Assembly (NCBI GenBank): GCA_947476745.1
Contig: CANJRG010000004.1
Location: forward strand, 145,643 to 209,642
Length of the DNA stretch: 64,000 nucleotides
Origin: Acidimicrobiia bacterium
GTDB taxonomy: Bacteria; Actinomycetota; Acidimicrobiia; Acidimicrobiales; CAIXPF01
Direction of reading: 5' to 3'
The position numbers and the translations under genes were made by a program. A model generated the notes under the pieces. That model was given only the letters and a program-made list of their open reading frames with translations, was not told where the DNA came from and ran no database searches. This document shows positions 42,480 to 51,406 of this stretch, piece after piece. The stretch's first letter is position 1; each line of letters begins with the position of its first letter.

Positions 42480-43199
42480 TCAGCTCGGGGCGAGGCCGTG
42501 CTCGTCGAGGAAGGCTGCGATCTCGGCGTTGACGGCACCGGCTGCCTTGCGGTGCACGTGATGGCCGGCTTCGGGGACGACCACGGACCGGTTCGGACCG
42601 CCGAGGCGGGTCGCCACGTAGTCGAGCGACGGCAGGAAGCGATCGTCGCGTGCCCCCGCAAGCTGCAGCACCGGCACCGTGATCGACCCCAGCTCGTCGA
42701 TGACCCACGAGTCGTGCTGGGCCAGGATGCCCGCTGCCTCCGCCGGCATGCCGAAACGGGCGATGGCGCCCGCCACGTTGGCATTCCACCGCGCCCGGGC
42801 CTCGGGGTCACGGAAGCCGGGACCCGCCGCCACCAGGATCAGCGCCCGTACCTGCTCGGGATGGCGCAGGGCGAACGCCATCGACAGATACCCCCCGAGC
42901 GAGTGGCCGACGAGAACCACCCTCTCACCGGCGGCCAGCGCCTCGAGGTCGCACAGCGCGGTCTCGCGGCTGTAGTAGCCCTCGAGGGCGGGCGCCGCGG
43001 ACCGGCCGTGGCCTCGTAGGTCCCAGGCCACCGTGGTCCAGCCCCGGTCAGCGAAGACTTCGGACTGACCCGACCAGGTGTCGGCGGTGTCGCCGCCGCC
43101 GTGGGTCAGCACCAGCAGCGGCCCTTCGCCGCGGGCCTCGACGTACAAGTGGGACAGGCCGCCCGGCAGGGGCGGATCGAGCGGTGCTTCCGTGGACAC
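42480..43199 (-). CDS. Alpha/beta hydrolase
   Basis: 239-residue alpha/beta-hydrolase-1 family enzyme. Oxyanion motif THGGGDTADTW, VAWDLRGHGRS, nucleophile elbow VGHSLGG, acid in LAGARDDRF and catalytic His in EAGHHVH are all visible, so it is a complete hydrolase of esters, lactones or C-C bonds. The start is GTG 43199, with AAAGG 6-10 nt upstream; the longer open frame upstream is antisense-like. It lies 118 nt after the acyl-CoA synthetase on the same strand and may be co-transcribed. Confidence 0.85.
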   Translation of the reverse strand: MSTEAPLDPPLPGGLSHLYVEARGEGPLLVLTHGGGDTADTWSGQSEVFADRGWTTVAWDLRGHGRSAAPALEGYYSRETALCDLEALAAGERVVLVGHSLGGYLSMAFALRHPEQVRALILVAAGPGFRDPEARARWNANVAGAIARFGMPAEAAGILAQHDSWVIDELGSITVPVLQLAGARDDRFLPSLDYVATRLGGPNRSVVVPEAGHHVHRKAAGAVNAEIAAFLDEHGLAPS

Positions 43200-43317
43200 G
43201 GCGGGCCTTTCGGGACGAGCTGGAGGGGGGAACTGGAGGAACGTCTTGTTCGACTTGACGTACCGGACCGTGGGGCACCGACGGGTCCAGTACGGACCAG
43301 TACGGCGCGTGCCCGGT

Positions 43318-44964
43318 TCAGCGTTTGATCGTGTAGCCGACCGATTCGCGGTCCCAGGTACTCGGGGTGATCCCGCCGTCGCGCATGGACTGCTTGCGCA
43401 CCTTTCCCGACGGGGTCTTGTCGAGGTCGGGGACCACCTCGATGAAACGGGGCACGGCATACCGCGGCATCCGCTCGACGCAGTAGTCGAGCAACCCCAG
43501 CGGATCGAACCCGGCGTCGGCACCGGGGTGCAGCACCAGGACCGCCTTGATCTCCTCCTCGCCGCCCGCACCCTCGACCCGGACGCCCACTGCGGCGCTC
43601 TCGAGCACTGCCGGGTGCTCGTTGAGGACCTGCTCGATCTCGTAGGAGGAGATGTTCTCACCCCGGCGCCGGATGCGGTCCTTCAACCGGTCGATGAAGT
43701 ACAGCCGTCCCTCGGCGTCGAAGCGGCCGGCGTCGCCGGTGTGGAACCACAGGTTGCGATACGCCTCCACCGTCTTGTCGGGCATCCGGAAGTAGCCCTG
43801 GTTGAAACAGGACGGCACCTTGGGCCGTACCAGGATCTCCCCGGCCTCACCGGCGGGCAGCGGCTCGTCGGTCTCGGGGTCCGCCACCACCACCTCGAAG
43901 TATTCGTGGAGCACCCGTCCGGCGCATCCGGCCAGCACCGGGTCCGCCGGGTCGCTGTAGGCCACCATGTTCACCTCGGTCATTCCGAAGCCCTGCACCA
44001 GTCGGACGCCGAAGCGCTCCTCGAAGGCGGCACCCCATTCCTCGGCGATAGGCACCGCCATGACCCGGGTCACCCGGTGAGAACGGTCGCGGGGGTCGGG
44101 CGGCTGACGGAAGATGAACTCCGGCATGACCCCCAGTGCGTTGGTGGCCGTGGCACCGCAGGTGATGACCTGGTCGAGCCACGAGGTGACGCTGAACCGC
44201 TTGACCACCGTGGCCGGCGCGCCCGCCACCAGGCAGGCGTAGACCTGCATGAACAGGGCATTGGCATGGAAGAACGGCATGCACACGAAGTAGCGGTCCT
44301 CGCCCTCGCGCAGCGCCACCGCCTCGGCCGCGCCCTTGGCGAAGAGGAAACAGTGGGCCTGGGGCATCAGCACCCCCTTGGACGGCCCGGTGGTGCCCGA
44401 GGTGTACATGATCGTGCAGATGTCCTGGGGCTCGGGCGTGAGCACCGCAGCCTGCTCGGCGACGGTGCTCGCTAGCAGGGCTGCCCAGGTCCGCACCCCG
44501 GCTCGGCGCAGGCCGTCGGGAAGATCGTCGGGGACCTCGCCGCCGATGACCACCACCTCGGCCGGCCCGATCCCGGCGGTGTCGACCCCGGCGAAGGACG
44601 CGGCCAGCTCGGCGTCCACGAGGACCACCGCCGGCTCGCTGTTGCGGACCTGGTGCTCGAGGAACGCACCCTTCAGCTCGGTGTTGACCGGGGTGAACAC
44701 CGCCCGGCGCTTGTGGGTGGCGATCATGGCCACCACGAACGCCGCCGAGTTGGTGGCCAGGGCCAGCACCCGGTCGCCGGGGTTCACCCCCAACGCGGCC
44801 AGGGCCGTGGCGGCCACGTCGGAGCGCCGGTCGAGTTCGGCGAAGCTGAGCACCTCGTCCTCGAAGGACAGGAACTCGGCCTCGCCGAGGCGGGCCGCCT
44901 GACGGCGCACCGCCTCCACCAGGGTCCACTGCGTTCGGGGCAGGGCAAGCACCTCGCTGATCAT
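43318..44964 (-). CDS. Acyl-CoA ligase, CaiC-like (AMP-forming)
   Basis: 548-residue ANL ligase. P-loop MYTSGTTGPSKG, A5 region QGFGMTEVN, hinge DRLKDRIRRRGENISSYEIE and C-terminal lysine in KTPSGKVRK. The RRRGENIS hinge and general pattern resemble crotonobetaine/carnitine-CoA ligase and related ligases in actinobacterial catabolic clusters. ATG 44964 is preferred because GAGGA lies 6 nt upstream; an in-frame GTG at 44970 touches that site. Divergent from the acyl-CoA dehydrogenase pair, which could act on its product. Confidence 0.86.
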   Translation of the reverse strand: MISEVLALPRTQWTLVEAVRRQAARLGEAEFLSFEDEVLSFAELDRRSDVAATALAALGVNPGDRVLALATNSAAFVVAMIATHKRRAVFTPVNTELKGAFLEHQVRNSEPAVVLVDAELAASFAGVDTAGIGPAEVVVIGGEVPDDLPDGLRRAGVRTWAALLASTVAEQAAVLTPEPQDICTIMYTSGTTGPSKGVLMPQAHCFLFAKGAAEAVALREGEDRYFVCMPFFHANALFMQVYACLVAGAPATVVKRFSVTSWLDQVITCGATATNALGVMPEFIFRQPPDPRDRSHRVTRVMAVPIAEEWGAAFEERFGVRLVQGFGMTEVNMVAYSDPADPVLAGCAGRVLHEYFEVVVADPETDEPLPAGEAGEILVRPKVPSCFNQGYFRMPDKTVEAYRNLWFHTGDAGRFDAEGRLYFIDRLKDRIRRRGENISSYEIEQVLNEHPAVLESAAVGVRVEGAGGEEEIKAVLVLHPGADAGFDPLGLLDYCVERMPRYAVPRFIEVVPDLDKTPSGKVRKQSMRDGGITPSTWDRESVGYTIKR

Positions 44965-45150
44965 CGGCACTCCTCGGGGCTGGTTCCGCGACGACGCCGC
45001 AGCCTACGGGCCATCGGCGCGGCGCGGTCGGCCGGCCGACCCGCCCACCGCGCCCCGATGCGGCCGAACGGTGCCGGCGCGGAGCCCATCGGCCCACGTC
45101 ATCGGCCCGTTGATTCGCCAAAGCACCCCTCCGGGCTGAAAACTGGGGCC

Positions 45151-46299
45151 ATGGCCAACCGCCTCAGTTTCCCCGCCGCCGCGCTGCCGGCATCCACCGA
45201 AGAGATCCGCACCCGCATCCGGGCGTTCCTGGAGGCCGAGCTGGCCAACGGTTCGTTCATCCCGCGGGCCGACACCTGGCTGTCGGGGCACGACCCGACC
45301 TTCTCCAAGAAGCTGGGCGCCGAGGGCTTCCTCGGCCTCACCTACCCCAAACAGTACGGCGGCCAGGAGCGCTCGGCTCTCGACCGGTTCGTGGTGGTCG
45401 AGGAGCTGCTGGCCTACGGTGCGCCGATCGCCGCCCACTGGATCGCCGAACGGCAGTCCGGCCCGGCGATCATCAAGCACGGCAACGACGCGCTGCGCGA
45501 AGAGCTGGTGCCGGGCATCGTGCGCGGTGAGATCTACTTCTCGATCGGCATGTCCGAGCCCGACTCCGGCTCCGACCTGGCGTCGATCCGCTCGACCGCC
45601 AAGAAGGTCGATGGTGGCTGGGTGATCAACGGCACCAAGGTGTGGACCAGCCAGGCCCACAACAACCAGTGCTTCATCGTGCTGGTACGCACCACCCCGG
45701 TTGCCGAGGCCAACGGCAGGCACAACGGCATGAGCCAGTTCGTGCTGGACCTGCGCTCCCCCGGCGTGCAGATCCGCCCCATCCGGCTGCTGTCGGGCCA
45801 CCACCACTTCAACGAAGTGGTCATGACCGACGTGTTCGTGCCCGATTACATGATGCTGGGTGTCGAGGGCAACGGCTGGGCCCAGGTCATCGGCGAGCTG
45901 GCCTACGAGCGTTCCGGCCCCGAGCGCATCCTGTCCACCTATCCGCTGCTGGCGGCGCTGGTCGACGCGGTCGGGACCAACCCCTCCGCCGAGGCCGCCG
46001 CCGAGATCGCCACCCTCGTCAGCCGGATGACGGCGTTGCGCCGGCTGTGCATCTCCGTGGCGTTGTCGCTCGACGCCGGCCGTTCGCCGGTCACCGAGGC
46101 AGCCCTGGTCAAGGACCTGGGCACCCAGCTCGAGGGCGAGATCCCCGAGGTGGCCCGCCGACTGGTGCCCCCGGGCGTGAACGAGCGCTTCGACCAACTG
46201 CTGGCCGATTCCATCCTGTCCGCACCCGGCTTCACGCTGCGCGGCGGCACCAACGAGATCCTGCGCGGCATCGTCGCCCGAGAGCTGGGAGTGCGCTGA
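45151..46299 (+). CDS. Acyl-CoA dehydrogenase, subunit 1
   Basis: 382-residue FAD-dependent acyl-CoA dehydrogenase. It shows the FAD/substrate signature MSEPDSGSDLASIRS, GTKVWTSQAHNNQ, the ERSGPER helix and the FTLRGGTNEILRGI C-terminal motif. Its stop overlaps the next dehydrogenase start (TGATG), the arrangement of actinobacterial heterotetrameric FadE pairs (FadE26/27, FadE28/29 types) used on sterol side chains and other bulky acyl-CoAs. The start is ATG 45151, 6 nt after AAAACT. Confidence 0.88.
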   Translation: MANRLSFPAAALPASTEEIRTRIRAFLEAELANGSFIPRADTWLSGHDPTFSKKLGAEGFLGLTYPKQYGGQERSALDRFVVVEELLAYGAPIAAHWIAERQSGPAIIKHGNDALREELVPGIVRGEIYFSIGMSEPDSGSDLASIRSTAKKVDGGWVINGTKVWTSQAHNNQCFIVLVRTTPVAEANGRHNGMSQFVLDLRSPGVQIRPIRLLSGHHHFNEVVMTDVFVPDYMMLGVEGNGWAQVIGELAYERSGPERILSTYPLLAALVDAVGTNPSAEAAAEIATLVSRMTALRRLCISVALSLDAGRSPVTEAALVKDLGTQLEGEIPEVARRLVPPGVNERFDQLLADSILSAPGFTLRGGTNEILRGIVARELGVR

Positions 46300-47303
46300 T
46301 GAGCACCGTCGATCCGCTGCTGATCGAGACCATCGAGTCGATGCTGGGCGACCTGTGCGAGCCCGAGAAGGTGGGCGCCGCGGAGGGCTGCCTCGACGCC
46401 GACCTGTGGAAGGCCCTGACCGAGTCGGGCATGGCCACCGTCGGCATCGCCGAGTCCGCCGGTGGTTCGGGCGGCACCCTGCAGGATGCCGCCGCCATCG
46501 CCAAGGCCGCCGGGCGCCACGCCGCGCCGGTGCCGTTGACCGAGCTGTCCATCGTGGGCGGCTGGGTGTGCGAGCAGGCAGGCCTGCCGCTGCCCGAAGG
46601 CCCCGTCGCGGTGGTCGTCGGCAACGGTACCCGTACCTACTGGGCACCGGTGGCCGAGGCCTTCGTGGTGGTCACCGACGAGGGGGTCGCCGTCGTCGGC
46701 AAGGACGCCGTCACCCTCGGTACGTCGGGCCGTAACTACGCCGGCGAACCGTGGGCCGAGGTCACGGTGTCCAGCGCATCGTTCGTGCCGGGCCCATCGG
46801 TGGCGCAGGTGCACGCCCGTGGTGCGCTGGCCCGCTCGTTGCTGATGGCCGGTGCCCTGTCCCACGCCGCCGAGCTGTCGGTGCAGTACTGCAACGAGCG
46901 CGAGCAGTTCGGCAAGCCGATCGGCAAGTTCCAGGTGCTGCAGCAGTACCTGTCGCAGATGGCCGGCGAGGCCGCTGCCGCCGAGGCCGCCGCCGACAAC
47001 GCTGTGGACGTGGTCGCCGCCGGGGCCGACGAGGACGAGGCCATGCGGGTCATCGCCGCCGCGAAGACGGTGACCGGCCGGGCAGTGGGCATCATCAACA
47101 AGCTGGCCCACCAGATCCACGGCGCCATCGGCTACACCGACGAGCACCGCTTGCAGTACACCACCCGGCGCCTGTGGTCCTGGCGTGACGAGCACGGCTC
47201 GGAGGCCGAGTGGGCTGCGGCACTGGGCCGCAGCCTGGCCGCCGCCGGTGGTGCCGCCCTGTGGCCGGCCATCACCGCGTGGCCGCCCGCCGCCGTCGGC
47301 TGA
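46299..47303 (+). CDS. Acyl-CoA dehydrogenase, subunit 2
   Basis: 334-residue acyl-CoA dehydrogenase-fold protein, shorter than subunit 1 and with a poorly conserved substrate signature. The C-terminal domain is recognisable: CNEREQFGKPIGKFQVLQQYL, then HQIHGAIGYTDEHRLQYTTRRL. It lacks the RGGTNEI motif of its partner, as expected for the beta chain of an alpha2-beta2 FadE enzyme. Translationally coupled to subunit 1. A strong hairpin follows 46 nt after the stop. Confidence 0.86.
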   Translation: MSTVDPLLIETIESMLGDLCEPEKVGAAEGCLDADLWKALTESGMATVGIAESAGGSGGTLQDAAAIAKAAGRHAAPVPLTELSIVGGWVCEQAGLPLPEGPVAVVVGNGTRTYWAPVAEAFVVVTDEGVAVVGKDAVTLGTSGRNYAGEPWAEVTVSSASFVPGPSVAQVHARGALARSLLMAGALSHAAELSVQYCNEREQFGKPIGKFQVLQQYLSQMAGEAAAAEAAADNAVDVVAAGADEDEAMRVIAAAKTVTGRAVGIINKLAHQIHGAIGYTDEHRLQYTTRRLWSWRDEHGSEAEWAAALGRSLAAAGGAALWPAITAWPPAAVG

Positions 47304-47348
47304 CCCCGCCCCGATCCGACCGACCCCCGGCCACCCCGGGGTTTCACG

Positions 47349-47381
47349 ACGCTGCCGCGCCCGCACCGGGCGCGGCAGCGT
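47349..47381 (+). terminator. Strong hairpin terminator after acyl-CoA dehydrogenase pair
   Basis: Perfect 14-bp stem, left arm ACGCTGCCGCGCCC, right arm GGGCGCGGCAGCGT, loop GCACC. Confidence 0.75.
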
Positions 47382-47437
47382 CGCGTCGGGCCACCGCAGC
47401 GTCGGGGAGCGGCAGCGTCATGTCAGGGCACGCCCGC

Positions 47438-47443
47438 TAGGGT
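47438..47443 (+). promoter_or_regulatory. -10 box TAGGGT with ~30-nt leader and GAGGAGGT ribosome site
   Basis: TAGGGT is followed by a short leader holding GAGGAGGT (47466-47473), 9 nt before ATG 47483. An example of the leadered class, in contrast to the leaderless genes. Confidence 0.4.
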
Positions 47444-47482
47444 GCGACGGCCCGTCCGCCGCTGCGAGGAGGTCCCGGACCG

Positions 47483-48397
47483 ATGGCCGATGTGCCCTTT
47501 CCCACCGTCGGCGACCAGGCCGCCTGGCCGCTGGCCCGGCAGCTCGCCGGCCTGGTGTCGCCGATCCACAACGTCTCCTATTACACGCCGGAGATCAAGG
47601 TTTTCGCCGAGCTCGGCATCAAGGGCTGGTGGACGTCGTACTTCGCCTACCGCTCCGCCCCGATGGGCAAGGTCGAGCCGGAGGTCATCACCGCCACGTT
47701 CTACGGGTTCGCCCTGCGCATGGTGCAGCGGGCGGTGCCGGCGGTGTGGCAGTACGTGACCCCCGAGCAGTCCTTGGACATCCGGCTCGATGCCGTTGAC
47801 CGGGCCTGGCAGCGGATCTTCCGGGAGCACGCCGGCACCTACGACGACGCCATCGCCGAGGCCGCCGAACTGGCCCGACAGAGCATTGAGGGTGTCGACG
47901 GCGGTGCCCGGGCGCTCTATGCCGGGCACCTCACCCTGCCGTGGCCGGAGCCGGCCCACCTGCAGCTGTGGCACGCCTGCACCCTGCTGCGCGAGCACCG
48001 CGGCGACAGCCACGCCATCGCCCTGGCCGCCGCCTCGGTCGACCCGGTCCAGTGCCAGGTGCTGATGGCCGCGCGGGGCCACGGCAACAAGCAGACCCTG
48101 CAGTCCATCCGGGGCTGGAACGACGCCGAGTGGGACGGTGCGCTCGGCGCCCTGCAGGAGCGCGGCTGGCTCGACCGGGCCGGCGCCCTGACCCCCGCCG
48201 GGCGGACCGGGCGCAGCGCCATCGAGCTGCATACCGATGCACTGGCCGCAGAGCCTGCACGGCGGCTCGGCGCAGCCGGGACGACCCGGCTCGCCGAGCT
48301 GCTCGGCCCCGTCCACCAGGTCCTGCTCGGGGCCGGCGGGATCCCCGGGAAGTGGCCGCCGGAGCACGTGCTCAAGGGCCAGGACCCGGCGGGCTGA
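47483..48397 (+). CDS. SCO6745-family protein, function unknown
   Basis: 304-residue mostly helical protein. The N-terminal half holds the conserved SPIHNVSYYTPE and GIKGWWTSYFAYRSAPMG stretches, and the C-terminal half resembles a winged-helix-like segment (EWDGALGALQERGWLDRAGALTPAGR). This architecture is that of the SCO6745 family, widespread in actinobacteria without an assigned activity. No membrane helix or signal. Own promoter and strong ribosome site. Confidence 0.75.
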   Translation: MADVPFPTVGDQAAWPLARQLAGLVSPIHNVSYYTPEIKVFAELGIKGWWTSYFAYRSAPMGKVEPEVITATFYGFALRMVQRAVPAVWQYVTPEQSLDIRLDAVDRAWQRIFREHAGTYDDAIAEAAELARQSIEGVDGGARALYAGHLTLPWPEPAHLQLWHACTLLREHRGDSHAIALAAASVDPVQCQVLMAARGHGNKQTLQSIRGWNDAEWDGALGALQERGWLDRAGALTPAGRTGRSAIELHTDALAAEPARRLGAAGTTRLAELLGPVHQVLLGAGGIPGKWPPEHVLKGQDPAG

Positions 48398-48463
48398 TCC
48401 CGCCCGCCGGCACCGCCCGTCATACTGGAGGCCGTAGCCGTCATCGACCGTGACCCGTTCTTC

Positions 48464-49090
48464 GTGCTCGAGGCCATCGGCACGGTTGCGTTCGCCATCT
48501 CCGGCGGTACGGCAGCGGTGCGCGCCGGGATGGACTGGCTCGGGGTGGTGGTGCTCGCCGTGGTCACCGCGGTCGGCGGCGGGACGCTGCGCGACCTGCT
48601 GATCGGTTCCACCCCGGTGCGCTGGTTGAACCACCCCTGGCCGATCGTCACCGCGGCGGCGACCGCAGCGGTGGTCATCGCGCTCGCCCACCGGATGCCC
48701 GACCTGGCCCTCGAAGCGCGCCTCGCCGTGCTGCTGGCCGACGCGGCGGGGCTGGCCGCCTTCACCGTCACCGGCACCCTCATCGGGCTCGGGGCCGGGG
48801 TGTCGTCGTGGACCGCGCCGGCACTCGGCGTGGTGACCGGGGCCGGTGGTGGGGTGATCCGTGACGTACTGGCCCGGGAACGTCCGCTGATCCTGGTCAG
48901 CGAGATCTACGCCCTGGCCGCCCTGGCCGGCGCGGTGGTCGTTGTGGCCCTCACCGCGGCCGAGGTCGAGCCGTTCGTGCTGCGCTGGGGCCCGGTCGGT
49001 GTCGTGCTGACCATCCGGTTGGTGGCGATCCGCCGGCAATGGATGTTGCCGGGCTTCGCCAACGGCGGTGTGCAGACGCCCGGAACCTGA
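48464..49090 (+). CDS. TRIC-family (UPF0126/YicG) membrane channel
   Basis: About 208 residues with six to seven hydrophobic helices and the duplicated glycine-rich motifs GGGTLRDLLIG and GAGGGVIRDVLARE, the hallmark of trimeric intracellular cation channel homologues (prokaryotic potassium-permeable channels). The start is uncertain. GTG 48464 gives the first full helix, but in-frame sequence continues upstream (VIDRDPFF) with a GGAGG site at 48427-48431 and no standard start codon there; GTA 48434 and ATC 48443 are the nearby codons. Confidence 0.8.
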   Translation: MLEAIGTVAFAISGGTAAVRAGMDWLGVVVLAVVTAVGGGTLRDLLIGSTPVRWLNHPWPIVTAAATAAVVIALAHRMPDLALEARLAVLLADAAGLAAFTVTGTLIGLGAGVSSWTAPALGVVTGAGGGVIRDVLARERPLILVSEIYALAALAGAVVVVALTAAEVEPFVLRWGPVGVVLTIRLVAIRRQWMLPGFANGGVQTPGT

Positions 49091-49191
49091 CCCGCCGGCG
49101 AGGCCCCGACACCGGAACGATGGTCGGATTCATCGGGGATACACTCCCCGTCCGACGTCGGCCTCCTTGCCGACCCGGCAAGGAGTCGACC

Positions 49192-50136
49192 ATGAGCGCA
49201 GGCAGCCGGCTGGCAGGCACCCCCGAGCCCCTGCACCGCTGGCCGCTGCCCACGGGCATCACCGTGGCCGGCGACTCCTGGGGCGATCCCGACGGGCCCC
49301 TGGTGCTGCTGCTGCACGGCGGCGGACAGACCCGCCATGCCTGGAAGGGCACCGGCGAGCGTCTCGGCCGGGCCGGCTACCACGCCGTCGCCGTCGATGC
49401 CCGCGGGCACGGCGACTCCGACTGGTCGGCCGACGGGGTGTACGGGCCCGATGTGATGGTGGCCGACCTGGTGGCCCTGGTCCACGCCCTCCGCGACCGA
49501 CGCCCGGTCCTCGTCGGGGCATCGATGGGCGGCGGAATCAGCCTCACCGCCGTGGGCAACGACCACGTCGACGCCACCGCCCTGGTCATGGTCGACACCG
49601 CCCCCCGGCTCGAGCCCGAGGGTGTCGACAAGATCCTCTCGTTCATGGACCAGCGTCCCGACGGGTTCGCCTCCCTCGAGGAGGTCGCGGCCGCCATCGG
49701 CAACTACCAGCCGCACCGCAGCACCCCGCGCAAGCTCGACGGCCTGGCCAAGAACGTGCGGCTCGGCGCGGACGGCCGCTACCACTGGCACTGGGACCCG
49801 CGCTGGCGCAGCAGCGCGCCCGACCTCGAGGCCCTCTACGAGCGCCAGGCCGCGTGTGCCCGCCGGCTGACGCTGCCGACGCTGCTGGTGCGTGGCGGCC
49901 TGTCCGACGTGCTGAGCGAGCAAGGCGCCCGCAGCTTCCTGGAGCTGTGCCCCCACAGCGAGTACGTCAACGTCACCGACGCCTCCCATATGGTCGCCGG
50001 GGACCGCAACGACATCTTCGCCGACGCCGTCGTGGAGTTCCTGACCCGCGTCGTCCCCGTCGGCGGAGCGCCGCTGCAGCAACCGCACGAACTGCACCCC
50101 ACCGTCATCGACCACAGCTGGCAGGAAACCCCCTGA
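49192..50136 (+). CDS. Alpha/beta hydrolase
   Basis: 314-residue alpha/beta-hydrolase-1 protein with LLLHGGGQTRHAW (oxyanion), AVDARGHGDSDWS, nucleophile elbow VGASMGGG, and late SHMVAGDRND with the catalytic His. Members cleave esters, epoxides, lactones or C-C bonds; none can be chosen from sequence. ATG 49192 is supported by AAGGAG at 49180-49185; the frame upstream to 49039 overlaps the TRIC gene and is not coding. Confidence 0.86.
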   Translation: MSAGSRLAGTPEPLHRWPLPTGITVAGDSWGDPDGPLVLLLHGGGQTRHAWKGTGERLGRAGYHAVAVDARGHGDSDWSADGVYGPDVMVADLVALVHALRDRRPVLVGASMGGGISLTAVGNDHVDATALVMVDTAPRLEPEGVDKILSFMDQRPDGFASLEEVAAAIGNYQPHRSTPRKLDGLAKNVRLGADGRYHWHWDPRWRSSAPDLEALYERQAACARRLTLPTLLVRGGLSDVLSEQGARSFLELCPHSEYVNVTDASHMVAGDRNDIFADAVVEFLTRVVPVGGAPLQQPHELHPTVIDHSWQETP

Positions 50137-50178
50137 GCGACCCGAACGGGCCCGCCGGAGGGGTTTCCCGCCACCCGG

Positions 50179-51258
50179 TCAGTCGCCCAGCGCCCCGATG
50201 ACCGCGGCGGCGAACTGGGCGGTCGCCGCCGAACCGCCCTGGTCGACCGGCAGCACTGCACCGGCGGAGTAGACCGCGCTGACCGCGGCATCGACCCGGT
50301 CACCGGCGGCGGCTTGGCCGACGTGGCGCAGCAGCCAGGCCCCGGCCAGCAGCAGCGCCGTCGGGTTCACCCGGTCGGCCTGGTCGGCCGGCGGCGGGGC
50401 ACCCTGGGGGGCCTCGAAGTAGGCGAAGTCGTCGCCGAAACAGCCCGACGGGGTGAGCGTCATGCCCCCGACCTGGCCGGCACCGCCGTCAGCGAGAATG
50501 TCGCCGTACTGGTTGGGCAGCACCACCACGTCGAAGTCGTGGGGACGCAGCGCCAGCTTGTGGGCGAGGTCGTCGATGATGACCGTCTCGACCTCGATGG
50601 GGTACCCCGAGGCCACCTCGGCACAGATGTCGGCGAAGAACCGATCGGTCACCGTCAGCATGTTGGTCTTGGCCCCGATGGTGAGCCGTCCGGGGTGGCC
50701 CGCCGCCTTGCGGGCCACGGTCTCGGCGCAGGCCCGATGAGCGATACGCTCGGTGAAGTCGCGGGTGATGATCTTGACCGCGTACCGGCCGTCGGCGCCG
50801 GGCGGGACGCGCACGCCACGGATGCCGTCAGCGAGGCCGCTGGCCCGCAGCGTCGCCAGCTCGCCCTCGAAGCCGATGTACAGGTCCTCGTGGCTCTCGC
50901 GGACGATGAGGTAGTCGATGCCCTCCGGCCGGGCGTAGGGCGAGGCGAAGCCCGGTCGCCACTGGACCGGCCGCAGGTTGGCCCAGGTACCGCGCTGGTA
51001 GCGCAGATAGATCGGGCCCGGTGTGATGCCACCGGTCGAACCGAGCAGCACCGAGTCGGCGACGTCGAGCCGGGGGTGGACCACCTCGCCTCGTTCCGCC
51101 GGACTGAGCGGTTGCAGCTCGGCACCATCGGGCAGCACGTCCCACTCGATGTAGGCGCCGGCGGCCCGCAGCACCTCCAACGTGGCGGCCATCGCCCGCG
51201 GCGAGGCACCGTCACCCGGGACGACCGCCACCCGGGGCCGGGCAGGCGCCGCGCTCAT
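50179..51258 (-). CDS. Isocitrate/isopropylmalate dehydrogenase-family protein (tartrate/malate-type decarboxylating)
   Basis: 359-residue member of the beta-decarboxylating dehydrogenase family. Conserved parts are VAVVPGDGASP, the ITPGPIYLRYQRGTWANLRPVQW substrate loop, IVRESHEDLYIGFEGE, KIITRDFTERIAHRAC, the lysine helix GAKTNMLTVTDRFF and VLPNQYGDILAD (metal Asp). Substrate-loop differences from LeuB suggest another hydroxy-acid. The pairing with catabolic genes favours a tartrate, malate or alkylmalate-like substrate. Start ATG 51258 with AGGGGATC. Confidence 0.82.
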   Translation of the reverse strand: MSAAPARPRVAVVPGDGASPRAMAATLEVLRAAGAYIEWDVLPDGAELQPLSPAERGEVVHPRLDVADSVLLGSTGGITPGPIYLRYQRGTWANLRPVQWRPGFASPYARPEGIDYLIVRESHEDLYIGFEGELATLRASGLADGIRGVRVPPGADGRYAVKIITRDFTERIAHRACAETVARKAAGHPGRLTIGAKTNMLTVTDRFFADICAEVASGYPIEVETVIIDDLAHKLALRPHDFDVVVLPNQYGDILADGGAGQVGGMTLTPSGCFGDDFAYFEAPQGAPPPADQADRVNPTALLLAGAWLLRHVGQAAAGDRVDAAVSAVYSAGAVLPVDQGGSAATAQFAAAVIGALGD

Positions 51259-51394
51259 GAACGATCCCCTGCGCTGCAACGTGTGGCCATCGCCTTGCCT
51301 TTCGCTCGGTGGGTGCCGCCAAGGTGCCCGCCGGCAGCGTGGCGTCACCCTAACCGTGCCGGCCGGGGCCGTCGCGGCGGACCACCGCGGGTGC

Positions 51395-51400
51395 TAGACC
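51395..51400 (+). promoter_or_regulatory. -10-like box TAGACC, leaderless-type promoter
   Basis: Ends 6 nt before GTG 51407. Last base differs from the TANNNT consensus. Confidence 0.35.
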
Positions 51401-51406
51401 GAGCCG

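Noticed and set aside
50137..50178. Terminator between the convergent alpha/beta hydrolase and isopropylmalate dehydrogenase-like genes
   Set aside because: Only weak complementary blocks; no stem of convincing length.
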